Below are positions 18,373 to 28,560 of a DNA stretch of 64,000 bases, piece after piece (position 1 is the stretch's first letter; every line of letters begins with the position of its first letter). The stretch is from assembly GCA_947573445.1 (NCBI GenBank), contig CANPFR010000003.1, positions 88,582-152,581 of the forward strand, given 5' to 3'. The translations under genes were made by a program, and so were the position numbers. The notes beneath the pieces were generated by a model, which was not told the DNA's origin, searched no databases, and saw only the letters and a list, made by a program, of their open reading frames with translations. Source of the DNA: an uncultured Clostridia bacterium. Lineage in GTDB: Bacteria; Bacillota; Clostridia; TANB77; CAG-508.

Positions 18373-18514
18373 TTTTCATTTCCTCATTTCTTGTTAATTT
18401 GTTTTGATTATATCACTAAAAATATCTTTTGGCAAGAAAAAACAAAGAGCAATTTTTATTTTTTATTTTACAATCGTAATCTATAGAAACCATATTTTTC
18501 TTTTCGACTTTTTT

Positions 18515-19426
18515 CTACAATTTTCTTAATTTTGCGACAAAAAATCCTTCAAAATACTCATTTGGACAGATTCCCAAAGTGCCTGGGATTTTAACTGGTA
18601 ACAGAGGCAAATTCTCCATTCCAGGAAACACAATTGGAACTATTTGCACTTTCCCTTCTTTTAAAACGCTGTTAACCACCTCCTCATTCTCACAAGCAAG
18701 GATCGAACAAGTAGAATACACCATTTCCTGGCCAGATTTCAAAATAGTAACCGCTTTTTTTAATAAAGCTAATTGAGATTTTATACACTTCTCAAGCAAT
18801 TTGGTTGTAAATTTTTTTGAAAGACTATCATCATTAGCTTGCAATGTACCACTTCCACTACAAGGACTATCTAACAAAATGGCATCAAATGCAAAAAAAT
18901 CATCCATTTGTCGGCTATCTGTAACCATTACATAAACACTACTGGCACCCTGTTTTTCTACATTATATTTCAAACGCTTAGCACGAACAGCACTCCTTTC
19001 ACAAGCAGTGATATTAGCTTTATTTTGAGTTAGAGCAGCCATTTGTGTTGTTTTTCCACCTGGTGCTGCAGCCATATCTAAAATGTCAGTATGGGGTTTT
19101 GGATTTAAAACAATGGGCGGTAACATAGATGACAAACTTTGTAAATAAATCTCACCATTTTCATATAATGCTAATTCCTGGATTTCCTTTTCTTGTACTC
19201 TTTTCAAAATTAACGCTTCTTTACTCCAAGGCACTCTTTCATAAGCAATTTGCTTTTGTTCAAATTCCGCCAGTACCGCATCAATACTTTTTTTAATTGT
19301 ATTAACACGAAGTGTCGTTTTTCTCGTTTGCGAATATCCTTTTATGATATTTTGCATCATTTCTTCCCCATATTGCCTATTTAATTGATTCACCAAAAAA
19401 GTTGGTAATTTTTCACCATTTTGCAT
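18515..19426 (-). CDS. RNA m5C methyltransferase of the NOL1/NOP2/Sun (RsmB/RsmF) family
   Basis: 303 residues. SAM motif I is ILDMAAAPGGKTTQMA, the two catalytic cysteines are in LDSPCSGSGT and YSTCSI, and the acidic motif is VTDSRQMDDFFAFDAILLD. It methylates cytosine C5, most likely in rRNA. The N-terminal part (LNRQYGEEMMQNIIKGYSQT) matches the RNA-binding lead-in of the family; an extra C-terminal PUA/RNA-binding domain such as that of YebU is missing. Start 19426 lies 5 bases after GGGAGG. Confidence 0.85.
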   Translation of the reverse strand: MQNGEKLPTFLVNQLNRQYGEEMMQNIIKGYSQTRKTTLRVNTIKKSIDAVLAEFEQKQIAYERVPWSKEALILKRVQEKEIQELALYENGEIYLQSLSSMLPPIVLNPKPHTDILDMAAAPGGKTTQMAALTQNKANITACERSAVRAKRLKYNVEKQGASSVYVMVTDSRQMDDFFAFDAILLDSPCSGSGTLQANDDSLSKKFTTKLLEKCIKSQLALLKKAVTILKSGQEMVYSTCSILACENEEVVNSVLKEGKVQIVPIVFPGMENLPLLPVKIPGTLGICPNEYFEGFFVAKLRKL

Positions 19427-19459
19427 CGCATCCTCCCAAATGATTGTATGATTTTACGA

Positions 19460-19825
19460 TCACTTTTCTATTTTTTCTTGACTTAACATTTTTATTGCTT
19501 CCTCTTCATTTTTGATAAAAAATATATCTTTTCCCTGATTGCTTTCATATATAAAATCCTTTAACGGCTTACTCGTATATTTTGAAAAATCACCATAAAT
19601 AGCAAACTTTATTTGATAAGTTGCAAATTTTTGCAAAATTTCTCCTGCCAATCCTTTGCTTAGCAAAAAGAAGTCATCCACTATTGCTTCCTTATTCAAG
19701 GCTATTTTATGACAGTTTGTTTCATATTTTATAGTCATCATAAAATCGATTGCTGACTGTACATCTTTTATTACCATCTCCTCATTTTTTATGAGTGCTA
19801 TATCCTTTATTATTCTTATTTCCAT
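19460..19825 (-). CDS. DUF4180 family protein
   Basis: 121 residues. The features VQSAIDFMMTIKYETNCHKI, FFLLSKGLAGEILQKFATYQ and FAIYGDFSKYTSKPLKDFIY are the conserved core of DUF4180, a small cytosolic family of unknown role. Start 19825 lies behind AGGGGGA. It precedes the rRNA methyltransferase gene by 33 bases and may be cotranscribed with it. Confidence 0.8.
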   Translation of the reverse strand: MEIRIIKDIALIKNEEMVIKDVQSAIDFMMTIKYETNCHKIALNKEAIVDDFFLLSKGLAGEILQKFATYQIKFAIYGDFSKYTSKPLKDFIYESNQGKDIFFIKNEEEAIKMLSQEKIEK

Positions 19826-19940
19826 TTTTATCCCCCTAAAAATAATTCTATTTTACTTTATCATTTTCCCTTATTTTTCTTAAATTCACAAACACATTCT
19901 TCCTATTTTTTTCATAGTATATACTATAAAGGAGGGAAAT

Positions 19941-20357
19941 ATGATGTGTATGAATAAAGGAAACAATCATTTCTGTTGTTGCATTTTTAATATTATCGCC
20001 AGTTTAATTGCAGCTGTTGGAATTGCTGGTGTTTTTTATACTGGATTAATAACATCTGTAACAACTTTAATATATTTTAGTTTAGTTCTTGGTATTTTAG
20101 GATTAATCTATATCCTATTTACCGCATTTTGTGGTGGCAGACATCAATGTAATAACCTCAAAGATTCTTGCTTAACAGCAGGTATTGTTGGTTCTATTGT
20201 TACTAGTATTTTTGCTTTAACCATTACTGCTTTAACAGTTGGTTCATTAACAGTAGGTATTTTAATTGGTGCTGTTGCATTTTTCCTAGTTACAAATTTA
20301 ATCAACTTTATCAATTTAATCATTAGCAAATTATGCGGTAATTGTTGTGAAGAGTAA
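19941..20357 (+). CDS. Small cysteine-rich four-helix membrane protein
   Basis: 138 residues on the plus strand, with an AAGGAGGG site. Four hydrophobic segments (about 15-38, 42-62, 78-100 and 103-128) alternate with short cysteine clusters (CCCIF at the N-terminus, CGGRHQC in the middle, CGNCCEE at the C-terminus). No enzyme motif is seen. Paired Cys on one face might bind metal. It has its own terminator; function unknown. Confidence 0.75.
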   Translation: MMCMNKGNNHFCCCIFNIIASLIAAVGIAGVFYTGLITSVTTLIYFSLVLGILGLIYILFTAFCGGRHQCNNLKDSCLTAGIVGSIVTSIFALTITALTVGSLTVGILIGAVAFFLVTNLINFINLIISKLCGNCCEE

Positions 20358-20364
20358 ATTGTTT

Positions 20365-20401
20365 GTGTATTATTCCGAAAACGGAATAATACACTTATTT
20401 T
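20365..20401 (+). terminator. Rho-independent terminator
   Basis: A 13-bp perfect stem (20365-20377 with 20382-20394), loop AAAA, then TTATTTTTT. It ends the gene at 19941-20357 and separates it from the convergent hsdR. Confidence 0.9.
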
Positions 20402-20413
20402 TTATGTATTGTT

Positions 20414-23400
20414 CTATTTTAGGACTGTTTCATTTTCGTGTTTTTGAGGAACTTTTGTTAAATGAGAATCAGTTTCTACTTCAGAATTATACCCTGATGC
20501 ATCATTCTCATCTTTTGCAATTCCCAACCCAAAATACTTTTCGAAAAATTTTTTCAACTTTTCTATGATTGTTTTTTTCTTCTCACTTCTGTTACTACCA
20601 AATCGTCTCATTGGAGGCAATATTTTTTCAATATCTGTTCCTACCACTTTAACTTGTCCATCTCGAAAGGAATTGTGTAAAAATTTTCTGGTTTCATTTT
20701 CATTCAAATTTTCTTGGGAAATGATATTTTTCAAATCAATTTCTTTTTGCTCTTTTACAAACTTTTCCCAATCATCATACACATTTTCATGAACATTCAT
20801 TTTGAAAATAAAATTATCAATTAGTTCTTTTTTAGAACGAAGTGCCAAACTTGACTTAACTGCTTTATCTATTGAACCTAATATTTCTTTATCAGAGCAA
20901 TTAGATTCATGATACTTAGCAACCAACATTAAAATATAATCAATATTTACCTCTACTTGTTTAACAAGCTCCATTTCAAATACAATATCATCTTTAATGC
21001 TTTCTGTTTCTTTGTCCACTTTAAGAATTTTAAATTCTTCATATAAATCATTGTAAGTTCCAATATAGTCTTGTAAATCTCTTGGAGAAAGAATTTCATT
21101 ACCTTGAAATTGATCAAAGGAAGATAAAATATTGGTTAATCGCAAAATATTTCCGACCAAAAGAATAAAATCTTTCTTTGCTTGCTCACTTATAATAGGT
21201 TCTCCCAAAGGATATTTTTGTAATAAGGTTGCAATTCTTTCTTCATAGCCAATTTGCTTTCTTCCATTTTCATCTTCATAACCATAATAATAATTTTCAT
21301 AAGATTTTAATAATACAATTCCTGTGGCATTTTTATCACCAAATAGAGCAATTGCATCATTGGTGGCTTTTTGTAAATCTCTAAAACATACAATGTTTCC
21401 ATATGTCTTAACCGAATTCAAAATACGATTTGTTCTTGAATAACTTTGTATTAATCCATGTTGTTTCAAATTCTTGTCAACCCATAAAGTATTCAATGTT
21501 GTCGCATCAAATCCAGTTAAAAACATATTGACTACAATCACTAAATCAATTTCTCGGTGCTTTACTTTATCTGACAAATCTTTGTAATAATCTTGAAAAC
21601 CATTTCCCTCTGATGAAAAATTTGTCTTAAATGTTTGATTATATTCTTGAATTACAAAATCCAAAAACTCTCTTGAACTTGAATCTAATAAATCTGTTTC
21701 AAATCCTTCATCGTCTAGCATTCCATCTGGATTTTCCTCTTCATTTGCAGAGAAAGAATAAATTGTTGCAATCGTTAAATCTTTGTGCTTTTCTTCCAAT
21801 TGTTTCTTAAATTCCAAATAATATTTTTTAGCCATCGAAATAGAACTAACCGCAAACATAGAATTAAAGCCATTTATTCTTTGTCCTTTTAATTTATAAA
21901 AGGAATTTCTTTTGGTTTTTTGATCAAAATGTTCTATGATATAAGAAACAACTTTGCTTACCCTTTCTTGAGAAACTAATGCTTCTTCTGTATTGATGGA
22001 TTGAACTTCTTTATCTTTCACCCCTTCTTTGGCTTTTATAGTATTAACATAATCAATTCTAAATGGCAATACATTGCCATCATTAATCGCATCCACAATT
22101 GTATAAGTATGTAATTTTTCTCCAAATATTTGCTCTGTTGTACAAAAATTAGAACTTGTTTTTCCTCTTGCATTCTTAGCAAATATCGGTGTTCCTGTAA
22201 AACCAAATAAATGATAATTTTTGAAATTGTTCACAATTAATCTATGCATTTCACCAAATTGAGAACGATGACATTCATCAAATATCAAAACAAGATGTTT
22301 TTGATAAATAGGATGATGTTTATTTCGCTTGACAAACTCACTTAATTTTTGAATTGTTGTTACAATTATTTTCGATGTTGTATCCTCCAATTGCTTTTGA
22401 AGAACCTTTGTACTTCTATTTCCATTTGCTGCCCCTTTTTGAAATCGATCGTATTCTTTTATGGTTTGATAATCCAAGTCCTTTCGATCAACAATAAATA
22501 GTACTTTATCAATACATTCCAAACCACTTGCAAGCTGTGCTGTTTTAAAAGAAGTCAGTGTTTTACCAGAACCTGTTGTATGCCAAATATAACCACCTGC
22601 TTCTGGTTTACCCATCATTTTATAATTAGTAGATACTTCAATTCGATTTAAAATTCTTTCTGTTGCAACAATTTGATATGGCCTCATCACAAGCAATAAA
22701 TCCTCTGATGTAAATACACAATATTTGGTCAATATATTTAAAATTGTATGTTTAGCAAAAAATGTTCTGGTAAAATCCACCAAATCAGTTATGACTTTAT
22801 TATTACTATCTGCCCAAAATGAAGTAAACTCAAAACTATTGCTTGTTTTTTTGCTTTTACTTTTCTTGGTACTTTGCTCACGAATATGACTTTCTCTTGT
22901 GGTATTAGAATAATATTTGGTATTTGTACCATTGGAAATAACAAATATTTGAACATATTCATAAAGTCCACTTCCTGCCCAAAAACTATCTTTTTGATAA
23001 CGATTGATTTGATGAAATGCCTCTTTGAGTAGAACGCCTCTTCTTTTTAACTCAATATGTACTAAAGGCAATCCATTAACTAATATACTGACATCATAGC
23101 GATTGGTGTAATTTCCATTTTTTTCAGTATATTGGTTAATTACTTGAAGTCCATTATTGTGAATGCATTTTTTATCTATTAATGTGATGTTTTTGGACGT
23201 TCCATCGTCTTTTTTTAACACTTGGATATAATCTTCTTGAATTTTTCTAGTTTTTTCAACAATTCCATCGTTTTGATTTGCAATACAATGATGAAAAAAT
23301 CGTTCCCATTCCGTATCAGTAAACTGATAATTATTCACTATTTCAAGTTGTTTACGAAGATTATTAATGAGTTCATCAGCATGATGGATTTCTAGATACT

Positions 23401-23545
23401 CATATCCTTGCTCTGTGAGCATTTCAATGAATTCTTTTTCCAACTCTGCCTCACTTTGATATCCATCGGTAGTTTTTCTCACTGACTCATATTCTGTTAC
23501 AACTGTAGATTTTTTCATTTCCATTATTACATTAAATTTACTCAT
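20414..23545 (-). CDS. hsdR: Type I restriction enzyme R subunit (HsdR)
   Basis: 1043 residues. It translocates DNA with ATP and cuts unmethylated DNA at a distance. The nuclease motif is intact: DVSILVNGLPLVHIELK (Asp151, Glu165, Lys167), as are Walker A TTGSGKTLTSF, DECHRSQ (Walker B) and FTGTPIF. The C-terminal helical region that binds the MTase follows. Its ATG overlaps the hsdS stop by 8 bases (ATGAGTAA), with AAGGAG 10 bases upstream. It is a good contrast to the degenerate HsdR-like protein at 3.5-6.5 kb. Confidence 0.93.
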   Translation of the reverse strand: MSKFNVIMEMKKSTVVTEYESVRKTTDGYQSEAELEKEFIEMLTEQGYEYLEIHHADELINNLRKQLEIVNNYQFTDTEWERFFHHCIANQNDGIVEKTRKIQEDYIQVLKKDDGTSKNITLIDKKCIHNNGLQVINQYTEKNGNYTNRYDVSILVNGLPLVHIELKRRGVLLKEAFHQINRYQKDSFWAGSGLYEYVQIFVISNGTNTKYYSNTTRESHIREQSTKKSKSKKTSNSFEFTSFWADSNNKVITDLVDFTRTFFAKHTILNILTKYCVFTSEDLLLVMRPYQIVATERILNRIEVSTNYKMMGKPEAGGYIWHTTGSGKTLTSFKTAQLASGLECIDKVLFIVDRKDLDYQTIKEYDRFQKGAANGNRSTKVLQKQLEDTTSKIIVTTIQKLSEFVKRNKHHPIYQKHLVLIFDECHRSQFGEMHRLIVNNFKNYHLFGFTGTPIFAKNARGKTSSNFCTTEQIFGEKLHTYTIVDAINDGNVLPFRIDYVNTIKAKEGVKDKEVQSINTEEALVSQERVSKVVSYIIEHFDQKTKRNSFYKLKGQRINGFNSMFAVSSISMAKKYYLEFKKQLEEKHKDLTIATIYSFSANEEENPDGMLDDEGFETDLLDSSSREFLDFVIQEYNQTFKTNFSSEGNGFQDYYKDLSDKVKHREIDLVIVVNMFLTGFDATTLNTLWVDKNLKQHGLIQSYSRTNRILNSVKTYGNIVCFRDLQKATNDAIALFGDKNATGIVLLKSYENYYYGYEDENGRKQIGYEERIATLLQKYPLGEPIISEQAKKDFILLVGNILRLTNILSSFDQFQGNEILSPRDLQDYIGTYNDLYEEFKILKVDKETESIKDDIVFEMELVKQVEVNIDYILMLVAKYHESNCSDKEILGSIDKAVKSSLALRSKKELIDNFIFKMNVHENVYDDWEKFVKEQKEIDLKNIISQENLNENETRKFLHNSFRDGQVKVVGTDIEKILPPMRRFGSNRSEKKKTIIEKLKKFFEKYFGLGIAKDENDASGYNSEVETDSHLTKVPQKHENETVLK

Positions 23546-24740
23546 TTGACTTCAACTCCTTAAAAGTTAATAACTTATCCCTATAATGTTCATATTGCTT
23601 CTGCCTGGCTTGGATTTCAACTGATAGAGAATCTAAAATATCGTTGTATAGTTTTTCAAATTTATCTAATATATTTACAACTCTTTTTTGCACTTCAAGT
23701 GGCGGAACAAATATTAATAAATTTCTAAAATCTCTCTGATTTAATTTGGGTATGTTTCCACGAATTAAATTAGTGATATTTATTATTTGAATATAATAGT
23801 ATAAATATCTGAGTAATACTCCCTCTGTTTCTTTTATAATATGAGCATGATTATTAACCCATATTTTTCCCTCTGCCCATGTTGTAATAGGTGTTCCATT
23901 TCTATTTACTACACTACCATCTTCTCCTACTAAAACATATCTTCCATCAAATAAATAATCTGATACATAATCTTGAATCCCATTTGCTCCATAATATGGA
24001 TACTCTCCTTTTATTCTCTTGGACTTTTTAATTGGTTCCCTTTTACTATCTAATATTTCACAACAATCACCCAACTTATTAAATTCTCCAATTTTGCTAC
24101 TCAAAACTAATATATCTCTTTTATAGTACTCATACTGTTTCTGCCTACCTTCCAGCTCTGCTGAGAGTTGTTCTGAAAGTTTAGTTGAAAATTCTGAAAA
24201 ATTATCTAAGATGCGGACAATTTCACATTGTACTTCTATTGGTGGAACAGGACACTTTAAATCTAACACAGCTTTCATATTAGGATGTTTTATTCCAGAT
24301 CCCCTATAAAAACTACTTATTACATCTATTTTACTTTGCATCCAATAATATAAAAACTTATTATTCAATTTATTAATATCCAAAGAAGTGGCAATTCTAT
24401 TGTCTCCTGTTACAAACTTTCCTTTATAGTACTTAACATTCGGTGTACCTCCCCACGGAATACAAACAATTTCTCCCTCTGCTAAATATTCTTTTGCCAA
24501 TTCTTCTGTTGTATATCTTCTTTCTCTTGATATGCCTGTTGCTATATAAAGAATTTCTCCATTTTCTCTTTCAACCTTATTAAACTCTGAAGAAAGATAA
24601 TATTTATATGAAATAACCTTTGTTTGCTTTTCTCTCGAAACTCCATTAAATTTTTTATCCCATATTGTAAGTGACCACAATGGCTCATATTGAACTCCTT
24701 CTGGGCACAACTCTTCCAGCAGTTTTGCTAATTTACTCAT
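23538..24740 (-). CDS. hsdS: Type I restriction enzyme S subunit (HsdS)
   Basis: About 400 residues with two target-recognition domains, each followed by the conserved spacer helix (PPIEVQCEIVRILDNFSEFS near residue 170 and PPLEVQKRVVNILDKFEKLY near residue 360). The repeated helix ends (RQKQYEYYKRDILV and RQKQYEHYRDKLLTF) are the direct repeats that set the spacing of the bipartite target. The start at 24740 overlaps the hsdM stop (ATGAGTAA); a longer reading from 24764 has no extra support. Confidence 0.92.
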   Translation of the reverse strand: MSKLAKLLEELCPEGVQYEPLWSLTIWDKKFNGVSREKQTKVISYKYYLSSEFNKVERENGEILYIATGISRERRYTTEELAKEYLAEGEIVCIPWGGTPNVKYYKGKFVTGDNRIATSLDINKLNNKFLYYWMQSKIDVISSFYRGSGIKHPNMKAVLDLKCPVPPIEVQCEIVRILDNFSEFSTKLSEQLSAELEGRQKQYEYYKRDILVLSSKIGEFNKLGDCCEILDSKREPIKKSKRIKGEYPYYGANGIQDYVSDYLFDGRYVLVGEDGSVVNRNGTPITTWAEGKIWVNNHAHIIKETEGVLLRYLYYYIQIINITNLIRGNIPKLNQRDFRNLLIFVPPLEVQKRVVNILDKFEKLYNDILDSLSVEIQARQKQYEHYRDKLLTFKELKSNE

Positions 24741-26301
24741 TTTCCACCTCAATTTCTGCAACAATCTTTTTTATCTCCTCACGAAGCTCTTGTTCTCTTG
24801 CAACAATTTCTTCTAGAGTCTGGTTCAGTTCACTAATGTCAATTTTTTCTCTGGTATCTTCCTTTTTAACATAGGTAGATACCGACAAATTATAATCATT
24901 TCCCTCGATTTCCTCTTTAGAAACCAGTTTTGCAACATATTCTATATCTATTCTGTCTGTAAATATTTTTACAATATGTTCAACATTTTCATCTGTTAAT
25001 TTGTTATTATTCGTAACCTTAACACATTCATTTGTTGCATCAATAAACAATATTCCATTATCTTTTTTACTCTTCTTCAAAACCATAATACAAGTCGCAA
25101 TTGATGTACCAAAAAATAAATTATCGGGTAAACTAATGATACAATCAATAAAATTATGTTCTACTAAATATTTTCTAATCTTTTGCTCAGCACCACTTCG
25201 ATATAAAACCCCTGGGAAACACACAATAGATGCTGTTCCATTAGTTGCAAGCCAAGCTAAAGAATGCATGATAAAAGCAAAATCAGCTTTTGATTTTGGT
25301 GCCAAAACACCTGCTGGCGAATAACGTGGATCATTAATTAGCACTGCATTATCGTCTCCTGCCCATTTTATCGAATAAGGGGGATTAGAAACAATTACTT
25401 CAAATGGTCCATCCTCCTCATGTTGTGGTGAAACTAATGTATCTTCACAAACAATATCAAATTTATCATAGCCAATATCATGTAAAAACATATTGATTCT
25501 ACAAAGATTATATGTTGTTAAATTAATTTCTTGTCCAAAAAAACCATTTCTTACATTATCTTTTCCCAATATTTTTGCTGACTTTAACAACAGGGAACCT
25601 GAACCACAAGCAGGATCATATACTTTATTTACCGTTCTTTTCCCTACAATAGCTAGTTTTGTTAACAATTCACTCACTTCTTGCGGTGTATAAAACTCTC
25701 CACCAGATTTTCCTGCATTTGAAGCATACATTGACATTAAAAATTCATAAGCATCTCCAAAAGCATCAATCGAATTATCCTGATAATTTCCCAGTGAAAT
25801 ATTAGCAATTCCTTCTAATATTTTTACTAACTTATCATTTCTTTTACTAACAGTTGCCCCTAGTTTATTGCTATTTACATCAATATCATCAAACAATCCA
25901 GCAAAATCATCTTCACTTTCTGCTCCTTGAGCAGAATTTTCAATATTCTTAAATATTTTTTCTAAAGTTTCATTTAAGTTTTCATCATTTTTGGCTGTTT
26001 TGCAAACATTACAAAACAATTCAGAGGGAAGAATAAAAAATCCTTTAATATTTACCATTTCTTCTCTTATTGTCTCTGCCTCAACATCCGATAATTGACT
26101 ATAATCAAAGTCCACATCTCCTGCTTCTCTTTCTCCATTATTAATATAAGTTGCAATATTTTCAGAAATGTATCGATAAAACATCATTCCCAATATATAC
26201 TGCTTAAAATCCCAACCATCTATAGAGCCTCTCAATTCATCTGCTATTGCCCATATTGCTTTATGTAGCTCTTCTCTTTCCTTGCTATTTTGATTACTCA
26301 T
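24733..26301 (-). CDS. hsdM: Type I restriction enzyme M subunit (HsdM)
   Basis: 522 residues. The N-terminal HsdM_N domain is DELRGSIDGWDFKQYILGMM; SAM motif I is YDPACGSGSLLL and catalytic motif IV is VSNPPYSIKW, with a C-terminal coiled coil (LEEIVAREQELREEIKKIVA). Together with HsdS it methylates adenine on both strands of the target. It is the first gene of the M-S-R operon; GGGAGG lies before the ATG at 26301, and the order and overlaps resemble EcoR124-type loci. Confidence 0.93.
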   Translation of the reverse strand: MSNQNSKEREELHKAIWAIADELRGSIDGWDFKQYILGMMFYRYISENIATYINNGEREAGDVDFDYSQLSDVEAETIREEMVNIKGFFILPSELFCNVCKTAKNDENLNETLEKIFKNIENSAQGAESEDDFAGLFDDIDVNSNKLGATVSKRNDKLVKILEGIANISLGNYQDNSIDAFGDAYEFLMSMYASNAGKSGGEFYTPQEVSELLTKLAIVGKRTVNKVYDPACGSGSLLLKSAKILGKDNVRNGFFGQEINLTTYNLCRINMFLHDIGYDKFDIVCEDTLVSPQHEEDGPFEVIVSNPPYSIKWAGDDNAVLINDPRYSPAGVLAPKSKADFAFIMHSLAWLATNGTASIVCFPGVLYRSGAEQKIRKYLVEHNFIDCIISLPDNLFFGTSIATCIMVLKKSKKDNGILFIDATNECVKVTNNNKLTDENVEHIVKIFTDRIDIEYVAKLVSKEEIEGNDYNLSVSTYVKKEDTREKIDISELNQTLEEIVAREQELREEIKKIVAEIEVENE

Positions 26302-26518
26302 TTTATCCTCCCTTTTTCACCATACCTCTATTTTATCCTATATCACATTTTTCGTTTTTTTTCAACATCATAATTTTTTATATTGTGACAGAACTTTAAA
26401 AACTAATAATGACATTATGAATTTCTAATCATTCTTTTTACATCTTCACAGCTTTTATCTGCAAAACCCATCATTAACTATTTTTGATTTATTGAAAATT
26501 ACTTAGATTTCAAATAAA
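26302..26518. other. Intergenic region upstream of the type I operon
   Basis: About 215 bases of AT-rich DNA. A possible minus-strand promoter, TTGAAA with TATAGG at 17 bases, lies close to hsdM. I see no open frame or repeat. Confidence 0.4.
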
Positions 26519-26560
26519 AAACAAGGCCCAGTCATTATTTAACATTACTGAGCCTTGTCT
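26519..26560 (-). terminator. Terminator after the 26.6-27.4 kb gene
   Basis: An interrupted stem pairing CAAGGC-CCAGT with ACTG-GCCTTG and a T-run on the minus strand (TTGTTTTTTATT). Confidence 0.75.
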
Positions 26561-26569
26561 TTGTCTTAA

Positions 26570-27442
26570 TCAATCAAGCCTATAGTCGATTGTATTATAC
26601 CAAATAGTTATCTCTTTTTGCTTTGTAGTATAACTTGCACAAAGATGTTGAATATATGGCTCTATTGAACCTGGACCTGTAAAATTCTGCCAAAAGAACA
26701 TTCTTTCCCTGCCATAATCGCTTTCATCTATTTCATACCATCCTGAATATCTTCTCCTTTTCTGAATAATCATTTTCCAACTTGGCTCAAGATATAAAGA
26801 ATTTTCAATAATTCCCATTTGACAGCCATTAACTGGACCAATAAACTTATCACAAATACCAAATTTATCACAGTGGAGATATTCTTCTTCCTTAGTATCA
26901 AAATAGAGCATATGATTTCCGCCTGGCAAACAAACTGTGTTAACCCACTTACTTTTTACAATATCGATGATATCATCATCAAGCCAAATTATTACATCAT
27001 ATGGCGTACAATTATGTACTTTAAGTTGATAAGCTGGATTTTGAAATGATTTGATTGAACGTTTTTGTAACATCCACTTTTTGGGCATATGCCTAAATTC
27101 AATCACACCATCATTCAAAACAGGTACAACATCATTTTGTAAAAAGCCTTGTCTAACTTGTCTTCCTATAATTACGCCACCTTCTTCATCAAACCAAAAT
27201 TTTCCATTTGGCGTATTTACCCAAAATCTTGAAACTAAATAATCAGAAGATATTGTTTTGGTTTCACCTTCGCCCAAGTACATCCATTGCATAGAACCAG
27301 CTTCTCTTACTACCATCAGCTTATATTTTGTGCAATTTTTGAATACCATTTCGTAAGGTGTTTTTGCCCAAGCAATATATTCGTGATTGGCACTTTTTAC
27401 AAATTTCCACCTATCTGTTTCATAGCTATAGATTTTCCGCAT
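26570..27442 (-). CDS. Uncharacterised tryptophan-rich protein
   Basis: 290 residues; no family recognised. It is rich in Trp, Tyr and beta-type sequence. Two stretches look like divergent repeats of one module (FKNCTKYKLMVV and VHNCTPYDVIIW, each followed by a beta-rich segment), so a duplicated beta-sandwich is possible. It has no signal peptide. Start 27442 lies behind AAAGGAGG, and the second codon is CGG, which must be read as Arg here because the +1 reading ends after about 14 codons. It is a single gene with its own terminator. Confidence 0.55.
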   Translation of the reverse strand: MRKIYSYETDRWKFVKSANHEYIAWAKTPYEMVFKNCTKYKLMVVREAGSMQWMYLGEGETKTISSDYLVSRFWVNTPNGKFWFDEEGGVIIGRQVRQGFLQNDVVPVLNDGVIEFRHMPKKWMLQKRSIKSFQNPAYQLKVHNCTPYDVIIWLDDDIIDIVKSKWVNTVCLPGGNHMLYFDTKEEEYLHCDKFGICDKFIGPVNGCQMGIIENSLYLEPSWKMIIQKRRRYSGWYEIDESDYGRERMFFWQNFTGPGSIEPYIQHLCASYTTKQKEITIWYNTIDYRLD

Positions 27443-27635
27443 CTTTTTGCCTCCTTTAATTGACCTATTAATTTTTCAAAGTGTTACATTGTTATTTAGC
27501 ATAACACATAAAACATTTTTTGTAAAGTATGTCTTTATTAAATTCAAAACTAAATCATGAGACTCGATTACTAATTTGTACATGTTTTTAATATTTCTCC
27601 CTTTTTGACTTGTCCTACCAAATTGTAAGTTATCA

Positions 27636-27965
27636 TTATTTTCTTGTATTACAACTTCCACCTTTACTTTCATAATAATCTTGAAAAGCATGCACCACTT
27701 CTGGAACAGATTTTAATGAATCAACATCAATTTTTTTATATATTTTTTCATTGCCCTTTTTTTCAATTATTTCTCCATCATCTTTAATCTTTATATAAAA
27801 AATTTCTTCTTTCCCATCCAATTCACAAACCATTGTTGTTTCAGTTGTTAAATTATGAGACTTTGGGAAAATAGTAAAGTTTCCAATTATCGCTACGAAT
27901 ATGATAGTAAGGATAAAAATTATTTTTCTATTTGATTTTTTTATAAACAAACAAAACATCATCAC
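27636..27965 (-). CDS. Small membrane-anchored protein of unknown function
   Basis: 109 residues with one N-terminal membrane helix (IIFILTIIFVAIIGNFTIF) and an outer domain of about 75 residues (VCELDGKEEIFYIKIKDDGE ...). Its start overlaps the end of the preceding gene (27928-28242) by 38 bases, so the two form a pair. No recognised domain; the C-terminus contains a lone Cys. Weak ribosome site. Confidence 0.5.
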   Translation of the reverse strand: MMMFCLFIKKSNRKIIFILTIIFVAIIGNFTIFPKSHNLTTETTMVCELDGKEEIFYIKIKDDGEIIEKKGNEKIYKKIDVDSLKSVPEVVHAFQDYYESKGGSCNTRK

Positions 27966-28242
27966 TAGAAAAATTACATCTAAAATGACTCCATTCTATT
28001 AAACCATCGACTGTAACATTTGGTGTAAAAAATTTAATTACTCCCTGCAATAAATAGAAACTGCAACACATACTTGCTAAATATAGAAAAGTATTAAACA
28101 TTGCATTTTTATTAGAACAACTTAAATATATTATAAAAGTTGTTGAAAATATCCAAAATCCAAATGTTCCTGCAATAGAACTCAATCCTAATACATCATT
28201 ATGAGGTAATAAATTTACCAACTCTGTTACTATGCCAATCAT
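27928..28242 (-). CDS. Small multi-pass membrane protein
   Basis: 104 residues with two or three hydrophobic segments (LSSIAGTFGFWIFSTTFIIY, then FNTFLYLASMCCSFYLLQGV) and a polar C-terminus. It is paired with the membrane-anchored protein that starts inside its end. Function unknown; no ribosome site is obvious, so the exact start is uncertain. Confidence 0.45.
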   Translation of the reverse strand: MIGIVTELVNLLPHNDVLGLSSIAGTFGFWIFSTTFIIYLSCSNKNAMFNTFLYLASMCCSFYLLQGVIKFFTPNVTVDGLIEWSHFRCNFSSDDVLFVYKKIK

Positions 28243-28560
28243 TAAACCAAAAACAATTACTTTTTTAATAAATTCTCATTGCAAGAGAGAAAGAAAGTGA
28301 AATAAAACAGAAGGAAGAACTAAATTACATATTAATCAATTATTCAGAAGATTTAAGAATAGGATACAGAGAATAGGACAATTTTTTATTTCCTAGTTTA
28401 TTCCTTTTGATTGATATATTTTAATATAGCTTTTGTCATATTTGACATTGATTATTTTCATTTTCTTGTTTCTCCTTTACTTTAATTTTATATCTTAATT
28501 TTGTCATAATCTTATTTGATGTGCTAGTGCTGGGGAGAGTAGAAGTAAAGGTAGATAACT
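28243..28560. other. Intergenic stretch with no clear gene
   Basis: About 320 AT-rich bases. A short purine-rich open stretch on the plus strand (28285-28370) has no start signal. I see no RNA gene or repeat. Confidence 0.4.

Noticed and set aside
20414..26301. BREX or DISARM-type defence at the 20-26 kb locus
   Set aside because: Only hsdM, hsdS and hsdR are present, all with canonical type I motifs and overlaps; no PglZ, Lon-like or other partner genes.
27476..27691. A 71-residue reading frame downstream of the 27.6-28.0 kb gene
   Set aside because: No ribosome site, overlaps the real gene end, and its make-up looks like a shadow.
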